DNA from: Halofilum ochraceum
GTDB taxonomy: Bacteria > Pseudomonadota > Gammaproteobacteria > XJ16 > Halofilaceae
DNA: 64,000 nt
Direction: 5' to 3'
Assembly: GCF_001614315.2 (NCBI RefSeq)
Contig: NZ_LVEG02000011.1
Coordinates: forward strand, 124,001 to 188,000
Position 1 is the stretch's first letter. Each line of letters starts with the position of its first letter. Made by a program: the position numbers and the translations under genes. The notes under the pieces were generated by a model. That model was not told the DNA's origin. It ran no database searches and worked only from the letters and a program-made list of their open reading frames with translations. Positions 9,152 to 20,160 of the stretch are shown in pieces.

Positions 9152-10576
9152 ATGGCCAAAGCGAACGGGCAGCCGCGCAGCGCGGTGATGATTGCCGCTG
9201 AGGTACGCGCGGGTACGCTACGGCCCTCGGCACTGGTCAAACGCGCGCTTGCCCGCATGACCGAGATCGCCGGGCTCAATGCCTTTGTGCTCGTGGATCA
9301 CGAAGGCGCCCGCTCTGCCGGGGTCGATTCGGATGCCCGTGCGGCGGCGGGTCATGCCGGCCCCCTCGAAGGTGTCCCCATCGCGATCAAGGACTTCACC
9401 CCGACCCGCGGGCACCTGACCACGCGGGGGTCCTGGAGCACGGGCGATCACGTTCCCGATGCCGACCCGGTCATCGTCCGGCGTCTGAAGGCGGCGGGCG
9501 CGGTCATCATCGGTAAAACGACCACACCCGAGTTCGCTTACTCCAGTTACACGCACAGTCCGCGCTGGGGCGTCACGCGCAATCCGCATGATCCGCAGCG
9601 CACGCCGGGCGGCTCCTCCGGCGGCTCCGCCTGCGCCGTCGCCACCGGTTGCGTGCCGCTGGCGGAGGGGACGGATATGGGCGGTTCCGTGCGGATTCCC
9701 GCGGCGCTGTCCGGCGTAGTCGGGTTGAAACCGAGCCTGGGCCGGATCCCGATGGACATCCTCCCGACCGTGTTCGACAACATCTCGCATTTCGGGCCGC
9801 TGGCCAGCTGTGTCGATGATGCCGCGTTGTTCCTCTCGGTCACCCAGGGCCCCGACGACGCCGACATCCAGTCGCAGCCGCATCCCGAGCCGATAGAAGT
9901 CCCCGTTCAGCCCGCCGTCGAAGGACTGCGCTTCGCCCTGTCGACCGATCTCGGCTACTACGCCGTCGATCCCGAAGTCGCCGCGCGCGTCGAGGCGGCC
10001 GCGGAAGCCCTCGAGCGGCGCGGTGCGCATGTCGAGCGCGTCGACCCGCCCTGGTCGCGGAAGATCAACGACACTTGGCTGGAGATCTGGGGCGTCACGC
10101 TCGCCGCCGCCTGGGGGGAAAGTCTGCCCGCGTTTCGTGACCGGATGGACCCCAATGTGGTCGCCTTGATCGAAGGCGCGCGCGACATGCGCGCCATCGA
10201 CTTCAAGCGGATCGAGAACTACCGCACCCAGCTCTGGCGCGAACTGCGCGCGATCCTCGCTGGACATGATGCGTTGCTCACGCCCACCTGCGCGAACGTC
10301 GCCCCCGGCCTCGACACCGCCGACAAGGATTTCGAAGTCGATCTCCCCGATGGCCGCTTCGCCGGCCTGGACATGTGCTGCCCGTTCAATCTCGTTCCGC
10401 AGTGTCCGGCGATCTCCGTCCCGATCGGGACTGCGCACGGCCTGCCGGTGGGGCTGCAGATCGTCGGCCAGCGTTTCGCCGACCAGCAGGTGCTGCAGAT
10501 CGCAAAGGCCGTCGAGCTGGACCACGGCCCGGCCGTGCTCGACGCCGGCAACCCGGTGCTCAGCCGCACGTACTGA
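9152..10576 (+). CDS. Amidase signature family amidohydrolase
   Basis: A 474-residue cytoplasmic enzyme of the amidase signature family, which hydrolyses amide bonds with a Ser-cisSer-Lys triad. The catalytic lysine is in GVPIAIKDF (about residue 80). The Gly/Ser-rich signature PGGSSGGSACAVATG and the following GTDMGGSVRIPAALSGVVGLKP supply the two serines. The length is normal. The C-terminal part (CCPFNLVPQCPAISVPIG, then LPVGLQIVGQRFADQQVL) is as in GatA-like amidases, but no GatB or GatC neighbour is present, so this is a stand-alone amidase. Substrates of this family range from aliphatic and aryl amides to peptide amides and cannot be predicted here. Confidence 0.92.
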   Translation: MAKANGQPRSAVMIAAEVRAGTLRPSALVKRALARMTEIAGLNAFVLVDHEGARSAGVDSDARAAAGHAGPLEGVPIAIKDFTPTRGHLTTRGSWSTGDHVPDADPVIVRRLKAAGAVIIGKTTTPEFAYSSYTHSPRWGVTRNPHDPQRTPGGSSGGSACAVATGCVPLAEGTDMGGSVRIPAALSGVVGLKPSLGRIPMDILPTVFDNISHFGPLASCVDDAALFLSVTQGPDDADIQSQPHPEPIEVPVQPAVEGLRFALSTDLGYYAVDPEVAARVEAAAEALERRGAHVERVDPPWSRKINDTWLEIWGVTLAAAWGESLPAFRDRMDPNVVALIEGARDMRAIDFKRIENYRTQLWRELRAILAGHDALLTPTCANVAPGLDTADKDFEVDLPDGRFAGLDMCCPFNLVPQCPAISVPIGTAHGLPVGLQIVGQRFADQQVLQIAKAVELDHGPAVLDAGNPVLSRTY

Positions 10577-10721
10577 CGTCTCGGTCGTCCGTCTCCGTCT
10601 CCAAACCCGGGTGCCCCGGCAGCCCCGAGTGTGTCGCTCCGTGGTGCTATGGCGTGGATCGCTGCTCCGGCGTTAGGCTCGCCGTGACACTTCCCTGAGT
10701 CGAGTGGAAATGGGGATTGCG

Positions 10722-11282
10722 ATGACACGAAGCGTGAGGATTCTCTCCGTGGCGGTCCTGGCGATCCTGTTGGGCGCCTGCGCCGCCGTGAAATCCGGCA
10801 AGAGCCCGATTCCCGAGGTCGAGGGCAAGACCGTTCACACCCAACTGAATTTCTGGGTCCTGGAGGGCGAGCACGAGACCACGAACTATCACATGGGCTC
10901 GATGATACCGGTGAACGCCGAAGTCCGGATCGTCGATACGACCGGGACCACGATCACTGGCGAGGTCGTCGACAACGGGCGGCGGTTCGCGATCATCAAT
11001 GTCGCTGAATACAGCAAAGAAGATATCGAGGGCATCTATAACCGGTATTTCGACGGCAGCCCCCGGGATCTCGGCCGCTTCCGCGCCGCCGAACAAGAGG
11101 CGATCAAGGCCGGTGAAATCGAGAAGGGGATGAGCAAGGACGCGGTACTCGTCGCCCGCGGGTACCCGCCGGCGCACCGCACGGCGTCCACCGAGATGAA
11201 CAGCTGGCGTTACTGGAAGGGTCGGCACAACACCATGGTGGTCCGCTTCGAGAACGGTCGGGTCGCATCGATCACGGAGTGA
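10722..11282 (+). CDS. Small lipoprotein with SmpA/BamE-like C-terminus (intact copy)
   Basis: A 186-residue lipoprotein: signal MTRSVRILSVAVLAILLGAC with lipobox LGAC (Cys20). The body contains the repeated sense of a SmpA/OmlA-like domain at the C-terminus (EKGMSKDAVLVARGYPPAH, then SWRYWKGRHNTMVVRFENG), a fold that often mediates contacts at the outer membrane. A near-identical plan, with about half the residues conserved, is found in the broken copy at 12161-12709, so this is one of a duplicated pair. I chose ATG 10722 over GTG 10704 and ATG 10710 because the signal peptide then starts properly. It ends 36 bases before a perfect hairpin that also faces the convergent gene pair. Confidence 0.75.
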   Translation: MTRSVRILSVAVLAILLGACAAVKSGKSPIPEVEGKTVHTQLNFWVLEGEHETTNYHMGSMIPVNAEVRIVDTTGTTITGEVVDNGRRFAIINVAEYSKEDIEGIYNRYFDGSPRDLGRFRAAEQEAIKAGEIEKGMSKDAVLVARGYPPAHRTASTEMNSWRYWKGRHNTMVVRFENGRVASITE

Positions 11283-11317
11283 ATGGCGGGGATCCGTCAG
11301 CGGATCCAGGCGTGGAA

Positions 11318-11345
11318 CAGGGTGGCCGGGCCCCCGGCCACCCTG
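11318..11345. terminator. Perfect 13-bp hairpin between convergent genes
   Basis: An inverted repeat with arms 11318-11330 (CAGGGTGGCCGGG) and 11333-11345 and a 2-base loop lies between the stop of the lipoprotein gene (11282) and the stop of the small minus-strand gene (11346). Position and strength suggest a bidirectional transcription end, though neither side has a clear T-run. Confidence 0.5.
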
Positions 11346-11510
11346 CTATCGCAGGAACTTCCACAGGCCGCGTTTCAGGACCGATCCGCCGACCCGGCGA
11401 GCCACCTGACGTCCGGCGCCGCCCTTGCGGAACTGCTTGCCCGCCGCCCGGCCGAGCCGATAGAACATCCGGTGACGGGCCCGCGCCTTCTCGGGATCTT
11501 CGTCAGCCAT
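11346..11510 (-). CDS. Very small basic protein (54 aa), coupled to the gene upstream
   Basis: The minus strand encodes a basic protein (MADEDPEKARARHRMFYRLG, ending in GLWKFLR) of 54 residues with many Arg and Lys and no cysteine. It starts inside the last codons of the 152-aa gene (8-base overlap, 11503-11510), so translation is probably coupled. It ends directly at the strong hairpin 11318-11345. A charged, amphipathic, Arg-rich helix would fit a nucleic-acid- or membrane-associated protein, but I do not recognise a family. Support is the coupling, the fitting end at the hairpin and the sensible composition. Confidence 0.5.
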   Translation of the reverse strand: MADEDPEKARARHRMFYRLGRAAGKQFRKGGAGRQVARRVGGSVLKRGLWKFLR

Positions 11511-11961
11511 GGTCCCTGTCGCCCGCTACCGTCTCCACGTACTCCTCCTCAGGTTCCATGGATTCTCCCTCGGCGTGCGACGCATCGGCCGTCGTGGTCT
11601 CCGGTTCTTCGGCACCCGGTTCCGTGTCCGCGTCGCGCGCCGCCGGCGCCGCTGCGGCCGGATCGAGCCGGTAGGAAGCCTCCCGGCCCTCGGCATCCTC
11701 GCACTCGACATCCGTCGGTCCGAGCAGATACTTCGCCAGCGTCGCCAACTGCCGGTGCAGCCAGTTCACACGACGTGCATCCACACTGGGCGACTCGAAC
11801 CGGATCGTCGCCCGCGCGACGCCATTCTCATCCGCCGCCGAGCGGCTGACGGCCTCACGGCCGAACCCGTCCTCGATCACCATCAGGATCGCATCCACGG
11901 CGGGGTTGTCCTGCTCGAACCGGATCTCGACGCTGAGCCGGAACTGTTCACGGTTTGCCAC
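11503..11961 (-). CDS. Uncharacterised protein with acidic C-terminal tail (152 aa)
   Basis: A soluble protein starting MANREQFRLSVEIRFEQDNPA. Residues 1-100 look like a compact alpha/beta domain (VDAILMVIEDGFG, then VNWLHRQLATLAKYLLGP); the last 50 residues are Ala/Glu/Pro/Thr-rich, strongly acidic and probably disordered. I do not recognise a family. It is the first gene of a two-gene minus-strand unit with the 54-aa protein, with which it overlaps by 8 bases, and this unit sits between the two copies of the duplicated lipoprotein. The acidic tail next to a basic small partner suggests that the two products could bind each other; this is inference. Confidence 0.65.
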   Translation of the reverse strand: MANREQFRLSVEIRFEQDNPAVDAILMVIEDGFGREAVSRSAADENGVARATIRFESPSVDARRVNWLHRQLATLAKYLLGPTDVECEDAEGREASYRLDPAAAAPAARDADTEPGAEEPETTTADASHAEGESMEPEEEYVETVAGDRDHG

Positions 11962-12160
11962 GCATGCGCCTCCGAAATCGCGATGTACAGACTGTACCGT
12001 AACCGGGCCGGCAGCGTCCCGTCCTGGAATGGCCGACCCGATCCGGTACTATGGGCCGCCGGACCGCCGCCGCCCGATGACGCGCGCGGCGTGCGCCCGG
12101 ATACTGGGCGGTATCGCCGGCCCGCGGACCACGGAACCCCAATAACAAGAGGAGAACCCG

Positions 12161-12709
12161 ATGACCCCGCGCATCGCGAAAACCCTGTGGCTCGCCGCCA
12201 CCTTTCTGCTCCTGACCGCCTGCGCCTTCAGCCCGATCCGGGAATTCGAAGGGGAGACGCTCTACACCCAGCGCAATCTCTGGGTCACCGACGGCGTGCA
12301 CGAAACGACCAACTACCGCGTCGACTTCATGATCCCGGTCAACACCCGTGTGCGCATCGGCGACACCAACGACCGCGTGATCAAGGTCTCCGTGCCCGAG
12401 ACCGGAGAACGCTTCCGGATCATCAATATGCCCCAGTACACGGACTAGGACATCACGGGCATATTCCATCGCTACTTCGCCGATCAGCGACAGGACCTCG
12501 ACGCGTTCAGCGCCGACGAACGCGCGGCGATCGAATCCGGCGAACTCGAGCGCGGCATGAGCAAGGACGCGTTGCTGATCGCCCGTGGCTTCCCGCCCGC
12601 GCACGAGACCCCGTCGATCCGTATGGACGAGTGGCGATACTGGAAGAGCGGCAACGATACCCGCGTGGTGCGTTTCGACGGTGACCGGGTGTCGGAGGTC
12701 ATCGACTAG
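12161..12709 (+). pseudogene. Second copy of the small lipoprotein, interrupted by an in-frame TAG
   Basis: The frame starts MTPRIAKTLWLAATFLLLTAC (lipobox Cys21) after a good ribosome-binding site (AAGAGGAG) and runs 95 codons to a TAG at 12446-12448. The same frame continues to 12709 with DITGIFHRYFADQRQD, ERGMSKDALLIARGFPPAHE and WRYWKSGNDTRVVRF, matching the intact copy at 10722-11282 almost position by position. At the stop, the intact copy has Glu in YSKEDIEGIYNRYF, so a single GAG to TAG change explains it. There is no frameshift and no other damage, so the lesion is recent, or the codon is suppressed. As read, it makes a 95-residue lipoprotein lacking the SmpA-like end. Confidence 0.8.
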
Positions 12710-12831
12710 GATTCGGGGGGCGTAGCGCCGGGCATGATCGGAATCCGCGCCCCGGGACGCAGGCGCCCCGGGCGCTGAGCGCCTTCACGGCACTGGCAAG
12801 GGCGGGCGACATCACCTATCGTGCCGGGATC

Positions 12832-14913
12832 ATGTCCGAGGCCACCCCCCGCTCCCGGGACCCCTTCGCCACGCTGAACGCCGCGCAGCGCGCCGCCATC
12901 GAGTACGGCATGGATGCGCTGCGTGCCGGTGAGGCGCCTGGGCCCCTGCTGGTGATCGCGGGCGCCGGCTCCGGCAAGACGCGCACGCTGACCGCTCGCG
13001 TCGCGAACCTGATCCTCAACGGCGCCGACCCGCGCCGCATCCTCCTGCTGACCTTCACGCGGCGCGCGGCCCGCGAGATGACGCGCCGCGCGCAGGCCCT
13101 GATCGCCGACGCGACCGCTTCCGGCGGCGCGGGCGAGACCGAACTCGACTGGTCCGGCACCTTCCACGCGACCGGCCAGCGCCTGCTGCGCCTCCACGCC
13201 CGGCAGCTCGGGCTCTCGCCCGATTTCACGGTACTCGATCGCTCGGACGCCGAGGATCTGCTCGACATCGTGCGCAACGATCTCGAGCTCGGGCAGCGTG
13301 GACGGCGCTTCCCGCGCAAGGGCGCCTGCCTGTCGATCTACTCGCTGGCGGTCAACGCACGCCAGCCGCTCGAACAGGTGCTCAAGCGGCAATTCCCGCA
13401 GTACGGGGACTACGAGGAGGAACTCAAGCGCCTGTTCGCGGGCTACGTCGACGCGAAGCAGCAGCGCGACCTGCTCGATTACGACGATCTCCTGCTGTAC
13501 TGGGCCGAGGCGCTGCGTGCACCGCAGATCGCCGAAGACATGCGGCGGCGCTTCGATCACATTCTGGTCGATGAGTACCAGGACACGAACGCCGTGCAGG
13601 AGGACATCCTCCTCGGCCTTGCACCATCCGGCGCGGGGCTGACCGCCGTCGGCGACGACGCACAGTCGATCTATGCCTTCCGCGCCGCGACGATCGAGAA
13701 CATCCTGCAGTTCCCGTCGCGCTTTCCGCGAGCGGTAGAGGTCGTGCGCCTGGAGGAGAACTACCGCTCCACGCAGCCGATCCTCGCCGCGGCCAACGCC
13801 GTTATCGCGCACTCGCCGCGACGCTACCAGAAAGAACTCTGGTCACGACGCACGGGCGGTGGGCGGCCCATGCTGGTCACGGTCGAAGACGACCGCGCCC
13901 AGGTGGATCATATCGTTCGAGAGATACTCGTCCGGCTAGAGGAGGGCGTCGACCTCAAGCGCCAGGCCGTGCTGATGCGCGCCGGCTGGCACTCGGGGTC
14001 GCTCGAGATCGAACTCACCCGCCGCAACATCCCCTTCGTGAAGTACGGCGGACTCAAGTTTCTCGAGGCCGCGCACGTCAAAGATACGGTGGCGGTCCTG
14101 CGCTGGGCGGAGAACCCGCGCGACCAGGTGGCCGGCTTCCGCGCGCTCCAGATCCTGCCGGGCATCGGCCCGGGCAATGCCCGCCGGGCACTGACCGAGG
14201 TCGATCGCGGCGGCCCGCTGGCTGAGGCCCTGCAGCGTTTCCGGGCGCCCGCGAATGCACGCGACGAGGTCGCCGCCCTGGCGGAACTGATGGCCGCGCT
14301 GACGGACGCCAGAACCGACTGGAGCACGCAACCCAACCTCGCGCGACGCTGGTACGCACGCCATCTCGAACGCCTGTACGACAACCCGCAGCCGCGCGAA
14401 CGCGACCTCGAACAGTTCGAACGCATCGCCCAGACCTACCCGAGCCGCGGGCGCTTCCTGGGCGAGGTCGCACTCGATCCGCCCGAGGCCGCCAGCGACG
14501 ACGCTGGAGCCCCGCTGATCGACGATGACTATCTCATCCTCTCCACGATCCACTCAGCAAAAGGACAGGAGTACCACGCCGTCTACCTCATGAACGTCGT
14601 CGACGGCTGCATCCCCTCGGACATGGCGACCGGCTCGGAAGAGGAGATCGAGGAGGAACGCCGCCCGCTCTACGTCGCCATGACACGGGCGCGCGACCAC
14701 CTGCACCTGCTGGTCCCGCACCGCTTCTACCGCACCGCCCAGCGCCGCCATGGCGATGCGTATGTTACCGCCGCCGTCAGTCGATTCCTGCCCGAATCGA
14801 TCAATGACCACTTCGAGCGATGTGCGGAAGGTGGAGCGCGAGCGGAGACGGAATCAGCCGCGACGGGTGCAACCGTCGATCTCAAGTCGACTATGCGCGA
14901 TATGTGGCGGTGA
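12832..14913 (+). CDS. UvrD/Rep-family superfamily 1A DNA helicase
   Basis: A 693-residue ATP-dependent 3'-5' DNA helicase. Motifs in order: Q-motif region FATLNAAQRAAIEYG, Walker A GAGSGKTRT (residues 44-52), motif Ia TFTRRAAREMTRRA, Walker B/motif II VDEYQDTN, motif III GDDAQSIYAFR, motif IV LEENYRSTQPIL, motif V STIHSAKGQEYHAVY, motif VI YVAMTRARDHLHL. It is shorter than E. coli UvrD (720) and somewhat divergent, so it may be a UvrD-like accessory helicase rather than UvrD itself. The start at 12832 gives a normal N-terminus. It stands alone, followed by the tRNA-Ile on the other strand. Confidence 0.9.
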   Translation: MSEATPRSRDPFATLNAAQRAAIEYGMDALRAGEAPGPLLVIAGAGSGKTRTLTARVANLILNGADPRRILLLTFTRRAAREMTRRAQALIADATASGGAGETELDWSGTFHATGQRLLRLHARQLGLSPDFTVLDRSDAEDLLDIVRNDLELGQRGRRFPRKGACLSIYSLAVNARQPLEQVLKRQFPQYGDYEEELKRLFAGYVDAKQQRDLLDYDDLLLYWAEALRAPQIAEDMRRRFDHILVDEYQDTNAVQEDILLGLAPSGAGLTAVGDDAQSIYAFRAATIENILQFPSRFPRAVEVVRLEENYRSTQPILAAANAVIAHSPRRYQKELWSRRTGGGRPMLVTVEDDRAQVDHIVREILVRLEEGVDLKRQAVLMRAGWHSGSLEIELTRRNIPFVKYGGLKFLEAAHVKDTVAVLRWAENPRDQVAGFRALQILPGIGPGNARRALTEVDRGGPLAEALQRFRAPANARDEVAALAELMAALTDARTDWSTQPNLARRWYARHLERLYDNPQPRERDLEQFERIAQTYPSRGRFLGEVALDPPEAASDDAGAPLIDDDYLILSTIHSAKGQEYHAVYLMNVVDGCIPSDMATGSEEEIEEERRPLYVAMTRARDHLHLLVPHRFYRTAQRRHGDAYVTAAVSRFLPESINDHFERCAEGGARAETESAATGATVDLKSTMRDMWR

Positions 14914-14980
14914 CGGTCGGGCGCAGGGGAATACCCGGACAGCTTCCCCGACGCGGTGCGGGCATCAGCTTGTGGATTAA

Positions 14981-15056
14981 TGGTAGGCCCGGCTGGATTC
15001 GAACCAGCGACCAAGGAATTATGAGTTCCCTGCTCTAACCACTGAGCTACGGGCCC
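14981..15056 (-). tRNA. tRNA-Ile with CAU anticodon (lysidine type)
   Basis: A 76-base tRNA on the minus strand with CCA encoded (14981-14983). The acceptor stem GGGCCCG pairs with CGGGCCT, the D-arm is GCTCAGTGGTTAGAGC and the T-arm CTGGTTCGAATCCAG. The anticodon loop is CTCATAA, anticodon CAT. The D-arm, variable region TTGGTCG and anticodon loop closely resemble E. coli ileX/ileY, not elongator or initiator tRNA-Met, so the C34 is expected to be modified to lysidine by TilS so that it reads AUA. Confidence 0.88.
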
Positions 15057-15328
15057 GGCGGGGGTGGTCGGGCCCTGCGGCCCCGGTGCCTGTCCGGGCG
15101 GTCGGCGTCGGCCGCGTGTCGCGGCGGCGCCCGGGTCCGGCGCAGGCCCCGCGTACTATAGCGGCGGCGGTGGGGCGACGTCACGGGTTGCGGGCAGGTG
15201 GTCGGTGGTTACCGTCTGTCGGATGGGGGCGCGGCGCCGTAGAGGGCGTCGCGATCGCTGCCTACACTCCGCTGAGGACGCCATTCCCAGGCGCCGGAGG
15301 CGCCGCCAATCCTCTGTGGAGGGCTGCG

Positions 15329-15748
15329 ATGGAACCGACCTGGATTCTCGTGGCCGACAGCGCCCGTGCCCGCCTGTTCAGGGTGGACCGCCCGCGGGGC
15401 CCGCTGGCCGAGCATTCCGATTACACCAACCCCGCCGACCGCCTGCGCGAGCAGGATCTCGAGACCGATGCCCCCGGCCGCGGCGGCCACTACGCCATGG
15501 GGGGCGACACCGGCACCAAGGCCCATTACGCCGACCGCTTCGCCAAGCAGATCGCCGATGTGCTCCGCAAGGGGCGAGCCGGCGGTAAGTTCGCTCGCCT
15601 GTATGTGCTGGCGGCGCCGAATTTCCTGGGCGCGCTGCGCCACGTGATGGATCCGCCCACGGCCAACTGTGTCGTGGCGAGTTATGCCAAGGACGTCGTC
15701 CGCGAGCAGCCGGAAGGCATCCGTGCGCATCTCCCGTACCGTCTGTGA
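15329..15748 (+). CDS. Host attachment family protein, copy 1
   Basis: A 139-residue protein of the host attachment family (Pfam PF10116 type, baeRF-like), starting MEPTWILVADSARARLFRVD. The family core is clear: an N-terminal alpha/beta unit (WILVADSARARLF), FAKQIADVLRKGRAGGKFARLYVLAAPNFLGALR in the middle and a C-terminal helix. The name comes from a rhizobial attachment mutant; the fold resembles bacterial RNase/release-factor-like domains, and the actual role in free-living bacteria is not established. The ATG 15329 follows GGAGGG; the long upstream frame is not coding. The next gene (15916-16350) is a paralogue in the same direction, 167 bases away, so this is a tandem duplication. Confidence 0.85.
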   Translation: MEPTWILVADSARARLFRVDRPRGPLAEHSDYTNPADRLREQDLETDAPGRGGHYAMGGDTGTKAHYADRFAKQIADVLRKGRAGGKFARLYVLAAPNFLGALRHVMDPPTANCVVASYAKDVVREQPEGIRAHLPYRL

Positions 15749-15915
15749 GGTGGCTTTCGGTCCCCGGCCGGCGGTGTCCGGCCGGGGTGTTTTGCCCGTG
15801 TCCCGCTGCCTTGTTTGCGCTGATGGCGCCGTGGCGGCGTGGCGGCGTGGCTCTTGTCGAAGCGGCGCACGGTTACCACTGTGGTGATGGATCGGACGAG
15901 TGGATGGAGATGGCG

Positions 15916-16350
15916 ATGGAGTCAACGTGGATCCTGATCGCTGATGCCGCCCGGGCGCGGCAGTTTCGGGTGGAGCGCCCGCGGGGGCCGCTGATTGAAG
16001 AGGCGGACCTGGTGCACCCGGAGGAGCGGCTGTCGGAGGGCAAACTCGGCGCGGATGATCCCGGGCGTGTCCGGGGGCCCGGCGGTCAACAGCATGCACT
16101 CGGTGGCGAAGACGGCAAGCATGAGAACGAGGCGCGGCGCTTCGCTGCCGAGGTCGCCGACTTCCTGCGCAAGGCGCGAGAGGAAGACCGTTTCCGGAGG
16201 CTGTATCTGGCGGCATCGCCGCATTTCCTCGGCGCGTTGCGCCAGGAGCTCGATGCCGATACGGCCGCGCGGATCGTGGAGACGTGGGACAAGGATTTCG
16301 TGGGGATGCGCGCGGATGAGATCCGGAAGCATCTGCCGGAGCGGTTGTAG
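15916..16350 (+). CDS. Host attachment family protein, copy 2
   Basis: A 144-residue paralogue of the preceding gene, starting MESTWILIADAARARQFRVE. Shared blocks are WILxADxARARxFRVxRPRGPL, FAxEVADFLRKAREEDRFRRLYLAASPHFLGALR and a closing EIRKHLPERL. It differs by an acidic, glycine-rich insertion after residue 40 (GRVRGPGGQQHALGGEDG). Three in-frame ATGs exist at 15904, 15910 and 15916; I chose 15916 from alignment with copy 1 and the GGAG at 15907-15910. About half of the residues are shared between the copies, so the duplication is old. A REP sequence follows at 16404. Confidence 0.85.
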   Translation: MESTWILIADAARARQFRVERPRGPLIEEADLVHPEERLSEGKLGADDPGRVRGPGGQQHALGGEDGKHENEARRFAAEVADFLRKAREEDRFRRLYLAASPHFLGALRQELDADTAARIVETWDKDFVGMRADEIRKHLPERL

Positions 16351-16403
16351 CCCTCTGTTGTCGGTTCCCGGTACCGATTGGTCGCCTGCCGCATATCGTG
16401 GCG

Positions 16404-16428
16404 GTTCGCGGGCAAGCTCGCTCCTACA
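16404..16428 (-). repeat. GTAG-type REP sequence overlapping the glgA stop codon
   Basis: On the minus strand this reads GTAGGAGCGAGCTTGCCCGC and onward, the same unit as the two inverted copies in 57887-58027. The 5' GTAG followed by an imperfect hairpin is the form known for REP sequences mobilised by RAYT transposases. Its TAG serves as the glgA stop codon (16424-16426). Confidence 0.75.
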
Positions 16429-17891
16429 GGTATGGGGGGAGGTAGCGGTGGCGGGCGTTCAGGGTGTCGCGGTAGAGGGTGCGGTAGGCGCCGGCGCTGC
16501 GCGCCCACCCGGAATTGCGGCGCATGGCATGGTCTACGAGGGTGCGCCAGGTATCCGGTTGCGCGAAGCAGTCGCAGGCGCGTTGGACGGTCTCGCCGAG
16601 CAGGTCCGCGTCGTCGGCGTCGAACTGGAATCCGGTCGCGGTGCCGTCCGCCAGGGTGGTGCGGTCGGTGTCGACCACGGTCTCGGCGAGGCCCCCGGTG
16701 CGCCGGACGATCGGGATGGTGCCGTAGCGCATCGCGTTGAGCTGGGAGAGGCCGCAGGGCTCGAAGCGTGAGGGCATCAGCAGCATGTCGGCGCCGCCGT
16801 AGATGCGATGCGCGAAGGCCTCGTCGAAGTCGAATCGCGCGTACACGCGGTCGGGCCGCGCCTTGCTGGCCCGCCGGAGTGCGTTCCGCAGCACCGGGTC
16901 GCCGCTGCCGAGGACGATCACCACGGCGGGCTGGGCGATGATGCGTGCCAGTGCGTCGACCAGCAGATCCACGCCTTTCTGTTCCGCCAGCCGCCCGATG
17001 TAGGCGATGACCGGCATCGTCTCCTCGGCCTGCAGGCCGGTCTCGCGCAACAGGGCGCTGCGTGCCTCGCGTTTCCCTTCCGGTTGGTCGGCGTCGTACG
17101 GCGCGGGCAGCGCCGGGTCCCGGGCCGGGTTCCAGCGATGGGTGTCGATGCCGTTCGCGATACCGACCAGATCCGCGCCACGCCACGCCAGCAGGCCCTC
17201 GAGCCCGGCCCCGAATGCCGGGGTCGTAATCTCGCGCGCGTAGGTCTCGCTCACCGTCGTCACCCGGTCGGCGAAGCCGATGCCGCCCTTGATGAACGAC
17301 ATGCGCCCGTCGAACTCGAGAGCCTCCCAGTGGTCCAGCCAGCCGGGCAGGCCGAGCGCATGGCGCGTGGCGAGCGGGAACAGGCCCTGATAGGCCAGGT
17401 TGTGGATGGTGAATACGGTCGCGGCGGGTACGCGCGCGAGCTGCATGTGCACCGGCACCATGCCGGTGTGCCAGTCGTGCGCGTGCACGATGTCGGGGCG
17501 CCAGTCGAGCCCCAGGGTGTCGTCGGCGATCGCCGTGGCCACCCGGGCGAATTCGTCGAAGCGTTCGGCGTTGTCCGGCCAGGGAACGCCCTGCGGATCG
17601 TCGTAGGGGTTGCCGGCGCGGCGCCGGAACGCTGCTGTCTCGTAGAGCCAGATGCGGCAGCCCCCGGGCAGGCGGGTCTCGAGCAGGCGCGCGTCGGGCC
17701 ATTCGGCGATGGTGTCGAGGCGGGCGGTCGCGCGGGCGCGCTCGATCGCCCCGCCGTAGCCGGGCATGAGGATGCGGACGTCTTCGCCGAGCGTGTGCAG
17801 GGCATCAGGCAGGGCGCCGGCCACGTCGGCGAGGCCGCCGGTCTTGATCAGCGGCTGGACTTCCGCGGCCACGTGCAGGACACGATGGTGG

Positions 17892-17899
<8 letters not shown>
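16424..17899 (-). CDS. glgA: Glycogen synthase
   Basis: A 491-residue GT5-type, ADP-glucose-dependent glycogen synthase that elongates alpha-1,4-glucan chains in the cytoplasm. The ADP-glucose-binding motif KTGGLADVAGALP is at residues 20-32 and the C-terminal GT-B signature PSRFEPCGLSQLNAMRYGT is present, followed by RRTGGLAETV. Length and start (MSDHHRVLHVAAEVQPLIKTGG) are normal. It lies downstream of glgB on the same strand with an 8-base overlap, so the two are translationally coupled. The last codons (PPYL) end in a TAG that belongs to a REP sequence, so the natural C-terminus may have been altered by the REP insertion, although the length is within the family range. Confidence 0.96.
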
Positions 17900-20090
<2,191 letters not shown>

Positions 20091-20160
20091 AGTGCGTGCG
20101 GCGCACTTGTGAAACTTTGCCCTTGCATGGAGGCGTGTGGGAGGGCCGCGGCGTACAGGC

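Noticed and set aside
14981-15056. Reading the CAU tRNA as tRNA-Met
   Set aside because: The D-arm, anticodon stem and variable loop match ileX-type tRNA-Ile, not initiator or elongator tRNA-Met.
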